The notes under the pieces: model-generated
Told to the model about the DNA's origin: nothing
What the model saw: the letters and a program-made list of their open reading frames with translations, nothing else
The model's database searches: none
Shown here: in pieces, positions 8,640 to 18,009 of the stretch
How the letters are laid out: each line of letters opens with the position of its first letter
Position numbering within the stretch: the stretch's first letter is position 1
Position numbers and translations under genes: made by a program
Source of the DNA: Nitrosomonas halophila
Lineage (GTDB): Bacteria > Pseudomonadota > Gammaproteobacteria > Burkholderiales > Nitrosomonadaceae
Assembly: GCF_900107165.1 (NCBI RefSeq)
Contig: NZ_FNOY01000004.1
Location: 30,718-94,717 of the forward strand
Reading direction: 5' to 3'
Length of the DNA: 64,000 bases

Positions 8640-9875
8640 ATGAAGACCACCCATCCTCAACACGCACCCATGACCCAATTTCCCGTGCAGGATCACTGTC
8701 TGGTCATTGGCGATATGCCTCTCACACGCCTGGCCCAGCGAGTCGGATCCACGCCTTTTTACGCTTATGACCGGCAACTGATTACCACCCGCGTCAATTC
8801 CCTGAGGCAGCACTTGCCCCCCAACATACACCTGCATTACGCAATGAAGGCCAATCCCATGCCAGCTGTTGTACAGCATCTGGCAAACCTGGTTGATGGC
8901 ATTGATGTGGCCTCTGTTGGAGAAATGCAGGTGGCACTCAATGCAGGCGTCTCTCCCGAGAACATCAGTTTTGCAGGGCCTGGCAAAAGCCGGCAGGAAC
9001 TCGCCTGCGCCATTGCTGCCGGGATCATTCTGAACGTGGAATCGGAAACCGAACTGGAACAAATCGCCGAACTGGCCCATGCAACGGGGTTTCACCCCAA
9101 AGTGGCCATACGCGTCAATCCCGACTTCGAGTTAAAAGCATCCGGTATGAAGATGGGGGGAGGATCCAAACAGTTCGGTATTGACGCTGAACGCGTTCCT
9201 GCGGTCCTGAACCGTATCGCAGCACTGAAGCTGGCGTTTGAAGGACTGCATATCTTCAGCGGCTCTCAGAATCTCAAGGTAGACGCAATCCAGGAAGCGC
9301 ATGAAAAAACCCTGCAGCTTGGCTTGCAACTGGCCTCGATCTCACCCATGCCAGTTCGGCACATCAATATCGGCGGCGGATTTGGTATCCCCTATTTTCC
9401 CGGAGATACGCCGCTTGACCTGAGTGCAGTAGGGGCCAACCTGGGCCAGTTGCTAATGGCAATCAAACCCCGATTGCCAGACACTCGGTTTGTGATCGAG
9501 CTGGGTCGCTATATCGTTGCGGAAGCAGGCATTTATGTCTGCCAGGTACTCGAAAAGAAAATATCGAGAGAACAAATATTTTTGGTGACGAACGGCGGCC
9601 TGCATCATCATCTGGCCGCATCTGGCAACTTTGGCCAAGTGATCCGTAAAAATTACCCGGTTGCTGTCGGAAACAAAATGCACCTGACCGAAACCGAAAT
9701 AGCTTCAGTGGTCGGACCGCTCTGCACACCGCTGGATTTACTCGCTGACCGGATGAAGCTGTCCAAGGCCGAACCAGGAGACTTCATTGTCATCTTTCAG
9801 TCCGGTGCCTATGGACTGACTGCCAGCCCCACCTCTTTTCTTAGCCACCCGCCCCCAATGGAAGTTTTAGTTTAG
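8640..9875 (+). CDS. PLP-dependent decarboxylase, exosortase-A system-associated
   Basis: A 411-residue fold-type III decarboxylase related to LysA/ornithine decarboxylase. The PLP lysine is in HYAMKANP (about residue 64), a Gly-rich phosphate-binding GGGFGIPY comes near residue 246, and the C-terminus carries GPLCTPLD and FQSGAYGLTASP. The end EVLV matches the normal end of the family. The start at 8640 is 2 bases after the ligase stop, so translation is likely coupled; an internal ATG at 8670 is an alternative. The TAG stop (9873-9875) is formed by the TTA target duplication plus the first G of a repeat element, so the element sits precisely in the stop codon. Confidence 0.87.
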   Translation: MKTTHPQHAPMTQFPVQDHCLVIGDMPLTRLAQRVGSTPFYAYDRQLITTRVNSLRQHLPPNIHLHYAMKANPMPAVVQHLANLVDGIDVASVGEMQVALNAGVSPENISFAGPGKSRQELACAIAAGIILNVESETELEQIAELAHATGFHPKVAIRVNPDFELKASGMKMGGGSKQFGIDAERVPAVLNRIAALKLAFEGLHIFSGSQNLKVDAIQEAHEKTLQLGLQLASISPMPVRHINIGGGFGIPYFPGDTPLDLSAVGANLGQLLMAIKPRLPDTRFVIELGRYIVAEAGIYVCQVLEKKISREQIFLVTNGGLHHHLAASGNFGQVIRKNYPVAVGNKMHLTETEIASVVGPLCTPLDLLADRMKLSKAEPGDFIVIFQSGAYGLTASPTSFLSHPPPMEVLV

Positions 9876-10141
9876 GGCTCGTTAATGAATAACTTGGGCA
9901 TACGTTGTTACGTATTCGGGAAAGATGCAAGGCGCGAGGCAAAGCCGAATGGTCGTTCCATTCGCAAGTCTCGCAACGCCGCAGATACCCGAATACGCAA
10001 CAACCCTTCGGGCTGGGGTCGCTTTTGGCGCAGACCGGCGCTGCAAGCCACTTGTTGTGAATGACACAACGGCGTGTCCTGCGCCTTGGTCTGCGCCAAA
10101 AGCGACCCCAGCGTATGCTCAAGTTATTTATTAACGAGCCC
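9875..10141. repeat. 267-bp MITE-like element, GGGCTCG family, TTA duplications
   Basis: The left end GGGCTCGTTAATGAATAAC and the right end (inverse complement GGGCTCGTTAATAAATAAC) are near-perfect terminal inverted repeats, flanked by TTA at 9872-9874 and 10142-10144. Inside are two further palindromic parts: an imperfect CGTATTCGGG arm pair in the left half, and a perfect 22-bp pair beginning GGGGTCGCTTTTGGCG at about 10016 and ending about 10109. There is no coding capacity. The TTA duplication fits IS5-superfamily targeting (TNA). A half copy lies at 58293-58434. Confidence 0.85.
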
Positions 10142-10229
10142 TTAAGCAACTGAGAACACTTTGACCACGCTTCTCTGAACAACAAACCGGGCATACTCAC
10201 TACTGTTCTCTGTCTGCCAGGGAAGCTCG

Positions 10230-10235
10230 TATAAT
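10230..10235 (+). promoter_or_regulatory. Probable -10 box for the asparagine-synthase-like gene
   Basis: A perfect TATAAT 105 bases upstream of the 10341 start and just beyond the repeat element. The region 17 bases upstream has only a weak -35 (TTCTCT). The leader contains a small CTGGG-ACA-CCCAG hairpin. No clear GG-N10-GC sigma-54 site was found by eye. Confidence 0.4.
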
Positions 10236-10340
10236 GCTAGAAATGATTGTTATAAAAAGCATAAATTGTTATTTTCTGGGACACCCAGGAAAACTGACTT
10301 AACCGTCATATCAAATAGATAATAAAGACAAGGAGATGAC

Positions 10341-12194
10341 ATGAGCGGCATATGTGGTTGGCTGGTAGCGGGCTCCACAGCGACCGAGAATCAGCAGATC
10401 AGCGAACGCATGCGCAATCCACTGATTCGTTTCGATGGCAGCCCTGCACAAACCATCGCCAAAAATAATTTTGCGCTGACAGTTGCCGCAAAACCCAGCC
10501 ATGCGCATCTGCATGAGGCAAACGGTCTGGCAGTAGGTGTATGGGGCAGAATAACATTCAGGGATAAGACGTTACAGGACCGCGCACAAGCAAAAGGCAT
10601 TGCCGTGGTCCTGGCCGAGCAATGGCGTCAGAACAGAGAGAAAATATTCTCAGAAGTTACCGGAGAATTCGTCTGCAGCATTGTGGACAGCGATTTGCAA
10701 GAAGTGGTGCTTACCACCGATCCCTTGGGCACGCGCACGCTCTACTATCAAGTGCTGAATCAAGGTATTTTGTTCGGCACATCTACCGATGCCTTGCTTG
10801 GCCATCCACAAGCCAATTCACAAATCGATCCGCAAGGGCTGTTCAACTATCTGTATTTCCACATGATCCCGGGGCCCGGTACTATTTATCAGGCACAGAA
10901 TCGTCTGCTACCCGGTGAGTTTCTGCACTTCCAGGCCGGTCGCGTTGAGCGCAAGCGTTATACGCATGTGAAATTCGACGAAGACTTGAATCGCCCCTTC
11001 CCTGACCTCAAACAAGAATTCCTATCGCTGCTCAAAGAAAGCATCAGAGAAGTGACACAACATCAGCGAGTCGGCGCTTTTCTGAGTGGAGGGACCGACA
11101 GTTCGACCGTGGCTGGCATACTGACGGAAATATCCGGCGTGCCTGCCAAGACCTACTCGATCGGCTTTGAAGCGACGGGTTACGATGAAATGCATTATGC
11201 GCGTATTGCAGCCCGCCATTTTTCGACCGATCATCATGAATACTATGTCACCCCTGACGATGTGGTCGCGACCATCCCTAAAATTGCCGCCATCTTCGAT
11301 CAGCCATTTGGCAATGCCTCGGCCATACCCGCCTATTATTGCGCACGCATGGCGAAAGCAGATGGGCTCGATTTATTGCTTGGCGGTGATGGAGGCGATG
11401 AATTGTTTGGTGGAAATGAACGCTATGCCAAACAACATATTTTCTCGCTCTACGAAAAGATTCCAGCGTCGCTGAGAAACAAGCTGCTGTCACCACTGCT
11501 GCTATCCATCCCTCCCGATATTGGCCTGAGTCTTGCCCGCAAAGCACGCAGCTATGTGGCGCAAGCAACTGTCCCCATGCCGCACAGAATGGAGACCTAT
11601 AATTTGCTGATGCGTTATGGATTCGAAACGGTATTTTCCCCGGAGTTTCTCGCTCAAATCAACCCGCAGCAGCCTGCCACAATGCTCGAGCAAACTTACC
11701 ATGAGATCGAGGCACGCAGTTTAATCAATCGCATGCTTGCGTTCGACTGGAAATTCACACTCGCGGACAACGACCTCCCCAAGGTTGTGCAAGCCTGCCA
11801 GCTGGCGGGTATGGAAGTCGCTTTTCCACTTATCAGTGATCAAATCACCGCTTTTTCTTGTAAATTGCGGCCCCAGCAGAAACTCAAAGGTACTCAGTTA
11901 CGCTATTTCTTCAAGCAGGCATTACGCGGCTTTTTACCGGATGAAATCATTGCCAAGCAAAAACATGGCTTTGGCTTGCCATTCGGTGTCTGGCTGCAAT
12001 CGCACAAACCTTTGAGAGAAATCGCTGCAGACAGTCTGAGCGATCTAAAATCACGCCATATCGTGCGTCCGGATTTCATTGATCAGCTACTTGATCAGCA
12101 CTTGCAGGAACATGCAAGCTACCATGGCACCATGGTATGGCTGTTGATGATGATGGAATACTGGCACAAGCAACACCTCTCACGATCAAATTGA
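10341..12194 (+). CDS. Asparagine-synthase-like protein of the exosortase-A locus
   Basis: A 617-residue protein with the two-domain plan of glutamine-dependent amidotransferases: an N-terminal class II glutaminase-like domain and a C-terminal ATP pyrophosphatase domain with FLSGGTDSSTVAG and LGGDGGDELFGG. It begins MSGICGW, so the residue after Met is Ser and not the nucleophilic Cys seen in MCGI-type enzymes; a Cys is present at position 5. Glutaminase activity may therefore be absent or use another geometry. A strong AAGGAG site precedes the ATG. It lies between the decarboxylase and an exosortase-associated acyltransferase, which implies a role in building or amidating the exopolysaccharide or its precursor. 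Confidence 0.8.
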   Translation: MSGICGWLVAGSTATENQQISERMRNPLIRFDGSPAQTIAKNNFALTVAAKPSHAHLHEANGLAVGVWGRITFRDKTLQDRAQAKGIAVVLAEQWRQNREKIFSEVTGEFVCSIVDSDLQEVVLTTDPLGTRTLYYQVLNQGILFGTSTDALLGHPQANSQIDPQGLFNYLYFHMIPGPGTIYQAQNRLLPGEFLHFQAGRVERKRYTHVKFDEDLNRPFPDLKQEFLSLLKESIREVTQHQRVGAFLSGGTDSSTVAGILTEISGVPAKTYSIGFEATGYDEMHYARIAARHFSTDHHEYYVTPDDVVATIPKIAAIFDQPFGNASAIPAYYCARMAKADGLDLLLGGDGGDELFGGNERYAKQHIFSLYEKIPASLRNKLLSPLLLSIPPDIGLSLARKARSYVAQATVPMPHRMETYNLLMRYGFETVFSPEFLAQINPQQPATMLEQTYHEIEARSLINRMLAFDWKFTLADNDLPKVVQACQLAGMEVAFPLISDQITAFSCKLRPQQKLKGTQLRYFFKQALRGFLPDEIIAKQKHGFGLPFGVWLQSHKPLREIAADSLSDLKSRHIVRPDFIDQLLDQHLQEHASYHGTMVWLLMMMEYWHKQHLSRSN

Positions 12195-12482
12195 TAATTT
12201 GATTGATTTTCTTTTATCTCTGCTATCAAATCATGATAGATTGCAAGAATTAATTTTATGTCTCATTATGACGACATATTAATTGAGGAACAAACGCTGA
12301 TCATGCCATGGGTATGTCAGGCATATGCGTAGTTGATCAAACTGCCAGCCCTGAGATAAAAAAATAAAGGCAAATCACGAACATATTCACTGAATTGAAA
12401 CCGGGTCTGCATCATACAATAGAGTTTACTCAGTCTGAATCTATCGATTTCATTTTAAATCATACTTCGCCAAGAGAGCGTC

Positions 12483-13274
12483 ATGAACGATATCGAAGCA
12501 GCTTTCCATCAATATTTTGAAATCGTAACCGCTGATACCGAAGAGTTGCTTAAAGAAGTTTTTAACTTACGCTTTCGAATTTTGTGTGTGCATAACATCA
12601 TCCCGGGTTTCAACAGCTCAAATTACCCCGAAGAATTGGAAAGTGATGAGTACGATAAACGTTCGGTTCATATTTTGCTACGCCACCGGCCAACCGGAAT
12701 TTTTTTAGGGACCGCACGGCTCATCCTTCCCGACAGAGAACATCTTCACAAAAAATTCCCGACTGAATTGCATACCCGTTTTTTTCCAGGCTTTGCTCTA
12801 AACGAAACATCCCGTCAGCATACGGCCGAAATATCACGCTTCGCTGTTCTCAGCGACTTCTTCAGACGCAGAAGCAAGCTCCATATGCCCTCCCAATCTA
12901 CCAATCCAGCACACAAGCGCCAGGAACGTCGGCGTTGTCCTCACCCGTCACTGGGACTCGCGGTTGGGATTATCAAGCTATGTGCGCAGCACAATATCTA
13001 TTACTGGCTCTCATCCATGGATCCTGCCTTGAATAGGTTGCTAGGGTTTTACGGTTTACAGCTCAACCCTATCGGCCCATCGATCCATTATCATGGCATC
13101 CGCAGTCCTTACCATGCTTGTTTGTTCGATGTACTGGACAGAATGCACCGGGACCATAGAGCCATTTGGGAACTCGTCACAGACCATGGGAAAATTTGGC
13201 CCATTGATCTCACATCGATACGTGCTAATTGGTTACCAGAATCCAATACTCATTACATCCGCGCGTCTCGATAA
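12483..13274 (+). CDS. PEP-CTERM/exosortase system-associated acyltransferase
   Basis: A 263-residue soluble protein with the N-acyltransferase (GNAT/autoinducer-synthase-like) pattern: an N-terminal EVFNLRFRI stretch, a GTARLILPD strand, an AEISRFAVLSDFFRR block and a C-terminal LLGFYGLQLNPIGP. Proteins with these motifs accompany exosortase loci. The acyl donor and acceptor are not known. A GAGAG site lies 4 bases before the ATG. The 288-base gap before it holds no gene; it is AT-rich with short dyads such as ATCAAATCATGAT and may contain the promoter. The following gene starts 6 bases after the stop. Confidence 0.8.
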   Translation: MNDIEAAFHQYFEIVTADTEELLKEVFNLRFRILCVHNIIPGFNSSNYPEELESDEYDKRSVHILLRHRPTGIFLGTARLILPDREHLHKKFPTELHTRFFPGFALNETSRQHTAEISRFAVLSDFFRRRSKLHMPSQSTNPAHKRQERRRCPHPSLGLAVGIIKLCAQHNIYYWLSSMDPALNRLLGFYGLQLNPIGPSIHYHGIRSPYHACLFDVLDRMHRDHRAIWELVTDHGKIWPIDLTSIRANWLPESNTHYIRASR

Positions 13275-13280
13275 TCATCA

Positions 13281-13751
13281 TTGATACGATTGATTGTGAC
13301 GGAAATTCTTGACTGCTGCCAACGACGCATCTTTTTGCTGATGCTGCTGGCCAGTTTCTTCTTCGTCGGTAATGTCTTGCCGGCCGACAATACAGTCGAG
13401 ACCGTCGTTCATCCAAGCGTCAACACTGAACAGCTTTCCAAAAACTTGTTGCGTTCCATTTTCGGCATGCGCTTGAGAACATGGCAGGATGGTCTGCCGA
13501 TCAGGGTTTTTGTCCTGCCTGACGATGCACCGTTACACAGCCTGTTTGCCAAACGGAAGCTCAATATTTTTCCGTATCAGTTGCGCGCCGCCTGGGACCG
13601 TTTGATTTTCTCCGGAACCGGTCAGGCGCCGATCACAGTGCAGTCGGAAGAAGAAATGCGGCTGCGTGTTTCGACCACACCGGGAGCAATTGGTTATTTA
13701 AGTGGAACCCAGATTGATGATAGCGTCCAAATTGTCCATGTCGACCAATAA
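13281..13751 (+). CDS. PstS-like periplasmic protein (short substrate-binding fold)
   Basis: A 156-residue exported protein from a TTG at 13281 (a GTG at 13296 is also possible). The N-terminal hydrophobic segment FLLMLLASFFFVGNVLPA acts as a signal peptide. The mature part (IFGMRLRTWQDGLPIRVFVLP ... AWDRLIFSG ... STTPGAIGYL) matches the second lobe of phosphate-binding-protein-like domains, but it is far too short for a full transporter binding protein. It has no ABC partner genes. It overlaps the porin gene by 14 bases and forms an operon with the porin and a GGDEF-EAL protein, so a sensory rather than transport role is plausible. Confidence 0.7.
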   Translation: MIRLIVTEILDCCQRRIFLLMLLASFFFVGNVLPADNTVETVVHPSVNTEQLSKNLLRSIFGMRLRTWQDGLPIRVFVLPDDAPLHSLFAKRKLNIFPYQLRAAWDRLIFSGTGQAPITVQSEEEMRLRVSTTPGAIGYLSGTQIDDSVQIVHVDQ

Positions 13752-14970
13752 CTATAAAACCTCCGTCACGGCCGTGTTGGGCTGTACAGCACTGGTCTGC
13801 GCCCTTTCATCCCCCAAAAGCCATGCCGACGAGCATCCGGATTCAGACCATCTAAATCAGCTGCGCGTACACGGATTTCTCAGCCAAGGCTATGTCAAAA
13901 CGAACAAGAACAACTTTTTTGGCAAAAGTACGGGGGATGGCAGTTTTGATTTCCGGGAAATCGGCCTAACCGCATCACTGCGTCCACTATCAAAGCTGCA
14001 ACTGTCTGGGCAATTACTGCACCGCAGCGCAGGTGAAGGCAGCAGGGGCGGTATCCGCATCGATTTCGGGTTTCTCGATTACAATTTTATCAATACGCCC
14101 GACACAGAGTTTGGCATGCGTCTGGGCCGCATGAAAAATCCATTGGGATTCTATAACGATACGCGCGATGTACCCTTTACCCGCCCGAGCATACTGCTAC
14201 CCCAGTCGATTTACTTTGATCGCACGCGTAATCTTGCACTGGCTTCGGATGGCGCCCAGCTTTATGGAGAATCACGCGCAGACTGGGGCAATATTACTGC
14301 TCAATTCGGCACGGTGTTCCCGCAAGTAGACGATCGCGACACCGAAGTAGCCATTCTTCACCGTAGGCGACCAGGAGATCTTGAGACAAAACTTTCCTAT
14401 ATCGGCCGAATAGCTTATGAACAGGTTGACGGGCGGTTCCGATTAGCAGTCAGTGGCGCTCAGGTCAATGCAGGCTATGATCCGGCGATTGATGATGAGC
14501 TGGCCTCGGGTTCATTCAAATTCACGCCATTGATACTATCCGCACAATATAATGCAGAGAAATGGAGCATAACCTCAGAGTACGCACTACGCATGTTTCG
14601 TTGGAAAAATTTTGATCACCCACTAATTGATCAAAAACTGACAGGCGAAAGTATTTATGTCCAGGGAATCTATCGCTTTTTCCCCAACTGGGAAGCCGTA
14701 CTGCGCTATGATTTACTATTTACTGACAGGAAAGACCGGGATGGACAGAAATTTCACATGCAGACCAACCGTCAGCTCCCGGCACATAGCCGGTTCGCCA
14801 AGGATCTAACTTTTGGTTTACGTTGGAATGCCACACCCGCCATTATGCTAAGCGCCGAATATCATCGAATCAATGGTACCGCTTGGCTCTCGCCGTTGGA
14901 TAACCCTGATCAATCCATCACCGGAAGGAATTGGAATCTGTTTGCTTTCCAGGCTTCCTACCGATTCTGA
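13738..14970 (+). CDS. Outer-membrane porin (beta-barrel)
   Basis: A 410-residue protein from the ATG at 13738; the frame is open upstream to 13702, but that overlaps the previous gene more deeply. Residues 1 to about 30 form a signal peptide ending near SHA. The mature protein has alternating hydrophobic beta strands with many aromatic girdle residues and ends FAFQASYRF, a terminal Phe typical of Bam-assembled barrels. The segment RLGRMKNPLGFYNDTRDVPFTRPS is typical of a small porin group found beside PstS-like proteins. It sits between the PstS-like gene and the c-di-GMP protein, 10 bases before the latter. Confidence 0.75.
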   Translation: MSTNNYKTSVTAVLGCTALVCALSSPKSHADEHPDSDHLNQLRVHGFLSQGYVKTNKNNFFGKSTGDGSFDFREIGLTASLRPLSKLQLSGQLLHRSAGEGSRGGIRIDFGFLDYNFINTPDTEFGMRLGRMKNPLGFYNDTRDVPFTRPSILLPQSIYFDRTRNLALASDGAQLYGESRADWGNITAQFGTVFPQVDDRDTEVAILHRRRPGDLETKLSYIGRIAYEQVDGRFRLAVSGAQVNAGYDPAIDDELASGSFKFTPLILSAQYNAEKWSITSEYALRMFRWKNFDHPLIDQKLTGESIYVQGIYRFFPNWEAVLRYDLLFTDRKDRDGQKFHMQTNRQLPAHSRFAKDLTFGLRWNATPAIMLSAEYHRINGTAWLSPLDNPDQSITGRNWNLFAFQASYRF

Positions 14971-14980
14971 TCATCGCCCT

Positions 14981-17911
14981 ATGAAACAGGTTATTTCCGA
15001 GAACCCGATCGCTTCAACAAAAACCAGTCCTCAGCCATCCCGGGCATTCGTGGGCTTGAGCTGGAAAATTTCCACATTGAGCAGCCTGATTCTGTTGCTC
15101 GTGGTGACGACATTCAGCGTCATTAACTACCAGAGTCTGCTGGACAGCATCGAACAGCAAAGGGAGACGCAATACCAGCGCTATGCCAGGGAAGTTGAGA
15201 GCCTGATCGGACGCAGCGCAGAAAATTTACATGAGCTGATCCAAATCATTCCTTACTTGAAAGGTATGGAAAACAGCTTGCTGGCGGCAAATCCGGAGCA
15301 AATATACGCAAACTTTGATCGCTACTGGACGCTCTTCCAGATCCAGAACGACATAGAAGATGTACGTTTTTATGATGCGTCCGAATCGCTGTTGACAAGC
15401 TGGAGCAATTTTGAAGCCAATGGTTACCGGGACAATCTCATACTTGAGCATGTCCGGGAGGTCAATTCACGCGAGCAACCTGCTACCCCAATGATCTGTG
15501 TTGAAAGTTGCACGCAATATACCATCGAACCGCTTCTGATCAATGGCACGCGGGTTGGCGTAATTGCCATCGGTTCATCGCTGATTGACGTATTCCTCAA
15601 TTTCAGGCGCGCATCGGGTTCCGATATCGGCTTATTCATCAAGCAAAGGGATAATGCCTACGCCCCCCCCTCAGACACCGACATGCATATCCCGGAATGG
15701 AACGTGCGCATTACTGCGCTAACGGACAGCAAAAGAAATCTTGCCATTCTGAACAAGGTAGCAAAAAAACACCCCGATCTTGAAAACATCGGGCAAGGCA
15801 TACAGAACAAATGGAATGACCGGCATCACCAGATCAGATTGTTGCCCCTGCATGGCATCCGCGCCTCCGATCAGGCACAACTGGTCATCATCACTGAAGT
15901 CACCGACACTGTTCAGGCAATCAAGGACTCTATCTGGCGCATAGTCATTATTGGCCTGATTGGACTCGTACTCTCCGAAATCATCCTATTCAGCGTACTC
16001 TCCCGGCCGCTTTCCCGGCTCAAGCATCTGGTATCCATTCTGCCACTGCTGGCTGGCGGTGGTTTTGGCGGCTTTCGCAGTGCGCTCGCCTCCCATCAAC
16101 GTAAACGCCTGTTGGAAGATGAAATCGATCTGCTGTACGATGCGTCGTTGACGCTTTCCCATCGACTCGAGAAACTGGAAAAACAAGTCGCCTATCGCAC
16201 CAAGATGCTTATCAACCAGCGAGACGAGCTCAGCAAGGAAAAGGATTTCATCGAGAATCTGCTGGATACTGCGCAGGTCATTGTTCTTACACAAGACGCC
16301 GATGGAAAAATAGTCATGCTGAATGCTTACGGCGAGATGCTGACGCGCTACAGCGAGCAGGAACTGCAAGGCAGATATTTCCTGGAACTACTGGCGCCCG
16401 ACAGCGAACATTATAATCTGGATGCGCATATGCTGGAAATCCGGCAGGGGCACCGCGACCAGTTGCGGCACGAAGCCGTAGTACTATGCAAGGATGATTC
16501 AAAACGACATATCGCCTGGCTGCATTCGCGCTTAACCTGGCATGCAGGGGAAGATCCTTCCATGATCTTATCGGTAGGTCTCGATATCACTGAATACAAA
16601 CGCGTGGAAGGTCATTTGGCATGGCTGGCTGATCACGACCCATTGACCAATCTATATAACCGGCGCCGTTTCAGCGAAGAGCTGGAACAGATTCTCAGTT
16701 GGGCCGAACGTTATCAACATCCCGGGGCGTTATTATTTTTTGATCTGGACCGGTTTAAATATATCAATGACACCAGCGGCCACCAGGCAGGCGATGCCCT
16801 GCTCAAAATGGTATCAGACATGCTTTCTCGCACCATTCGCACAGCAGATATCTCCGGCAGATTGGGTGGAGACGAGTTTGCGGTCATACTGCCAGAAATT
16901 ACCCCAGAAGCTGCCATCGAGGTGGCCAAAAAAATTCTCAACCGCTTGAGCGAAACACAACTGACGCTCAACGGCAGAACCCACAACATCGCTGCGAGTA
17001 TCGGGATAGCCCTCTTCCCTGAACATGGCAACAATGTGCATGACCTGCTCGCTGCGGCTGACCTGGCCATGTACCAGGCCAAGGAAACCGGCCGTGGCAC
17101 CTGGCACTTATTTTCCAATACCGACCAGGCACGTGAACGTGTCCACACACTGGTCTACTGGAAGGAAAAAATCGAGTACGCCAATCTGCACGACCGCTAT
17201 CAGCTTTATCTGCAACCGATCCTGTCACTGCATGACAAGACGATCCATCATTATGAAGTGCTGCTACGCATGCGGGACGAAGATGGGACGATACATTCAC
17301 CGGCCGCTTTCATCCCGGCAGCGGAACATACCGGTCTCATCCACAAGATCGACCACATGGTACTCCGCAAAGCGGTAGCACTGGCGAGCAGTATCAATCA
17401 GGAAGCAAGGCGGCGAATCGGACTGTCGATTAATTTATCGGCACACGCCTTCAACGACCCGGAATTACTGCCGATTATCAGCCAGACGATTTCGTCTTGT
17501 GGCATCGATCCCACGCTATTGATGTTCGAAATTACGGAAACAGCGGCCCTGGATAATTTGCCTGGCACCCGCAGCCTACTGCGCGATCTGAAAAAACTTG
17601 GATGTGGATTTGTGCTGGATGATTTTGGGGTCGGCTTTTCATCTTTCTATTATTTGCGGGAATTACCGGTCGATGCTGTCAAGATCGACGGTTCCTTCAT
17701 TCGCAATCTCGCCAGCAATCCCGATGACAGGATTCTGGTCAGTGCCTTGTGTAGCGTTGCGAAAGGATTTGGCAAGAAAATCACAGCCGAGTTTGTCGAA
17801 AACCAGGCCATTCTGGATATGCTGGAGAGCATGGATATTGACTTTGCCCAGGGCTACCATATTGGCAAGCCGGCGCCGGCAGATAACTTCTTCCCTACCT
17901 CAAAAAACTAA
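14981..17911 (+). CDS. Membrane sensor with PAS, GGDEF and EAL domains
   Basis: A 976-residue c-di-GMP protein from the ATG at 14981 (the open frame extends back to 14873 inside the porin gene). Transmembrane helices at about 28-50 and 319-345 enclose a periplasmic sensor of about 270 residues. A coiled-coil linker and a PAS domain (about 420-545) follow. The GGDEF motif is intact (RLGGDEFAV, about residue 628) with an RTAD inhibitory site just before it. The EAL domain has EVL in place of EAL (about 759) but keeps ITE, LDDFGVG, VKIDG, VEN and AQGYHIGKP, so phosphodiesterase activity is likely. Its location after the PstS-like protein and porin suggests that it reads a periplasmic ligand. Confidence 0.88.
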   Translation: MKQVISENPIASTKTSPQPSRAFVGLSWKISTLSSLILLLVVTTFSVINYQSLLDSIEQQRETQYQRYAREVESLIGRSAENLHELIQIIPYLKGMENSLLAANPEQIYANFDRYWTLFQIQNDIEDVRFYDASESLLTSWSNFEANGYRDNLILEHVREVNSREQPATPMICVESCTQYTIEPLLINGTRVGVIAIGSSLIDVFLNFRRASGSDIGLFIKQRDNAYAPPSDTDMHIPEWNVRITALTDSKRNLAILNKVAKKHPDLENIGQGIQNKWNDRHHQIRLLPLHGIRASDQAQLVIITEVTDTVQAIKDSIWRIVIIGLIGLVLSEIILFSVLSRPLSRLKHLVSILPLLAGGGFGGFRSALASHQRKRLLEDEIDLLYDASLTLSHRLEKLEKQVAYRTKMLINQRDELSKEKDFIENLLDTAQVIVLTQDADGKIVMLNAYGEMLTRYSEQELQGRYFLELLAPDSEHYNLDAHMLEIRQGHRDQLRHEAVVLCKDDSKRHIAWLHSRLTWHAGEDPSMILSVGLDITEYKRVEGHLAWLADHDPLTNLYNRRRFSEELEQILSWAERYQHPGALLFFDLDRFKYINDTSGHQAGDALLKMVSDMLSRTIRTADISGRLGGDEFAVILPEITPEAAIEVAKKILNRLSETQLTLNGRTHNIAASIGIALFPEHGNNVHDLLAAADLAMYQAKETGRGTWHLFSNTDQARERVHTLVYWKEKIEYANLHDRYQLYLQPILSLHDKTIHHYEVLLRMRDEDGTIHSPAAFIPAAEHTGLIHKIDHMVLRKAVALASSINQEARRRIGLSINLSAHAFNDPELLPIISQTISSCGIDPTLLMFEITETAALDNLPGTRSLLRDLKKLGCGFVLDDFGVGFSSFYYLRELPVDAVKIDGSFIRNLASNPDDRILVSALCSVAKGFGKKITAEFVENQAILDMLESMDIDFAQGYHIGKPAPADNFFPTSKN

Positions 17912-17960
17912 CAGTTCTGCCGCAATCGAATCAAAATAAATTTATACGCCTTGATTGGCC

Positions 17961-17988
17961 ATAAAAAAACCGCCCTAAAAGGGCGGTT
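17961..17988 (-). terminator. Rho-independent terminator of the small lipoprotein gene
   Basis: AACCGCCCT (17968-17976) pairs with AGGGCGGTT (17980-17988). On the minus strand the stem is followed by a run of seven T residues (17961-17967), so it mainly serves the gene at 18010-18153. It can also stop the convergent GGDEF-EAL transcript, less strongly. Confidence 0.85.
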
Positions 17989-18009
17989 AAAGCTTCTTGG
18001 TCATATATT

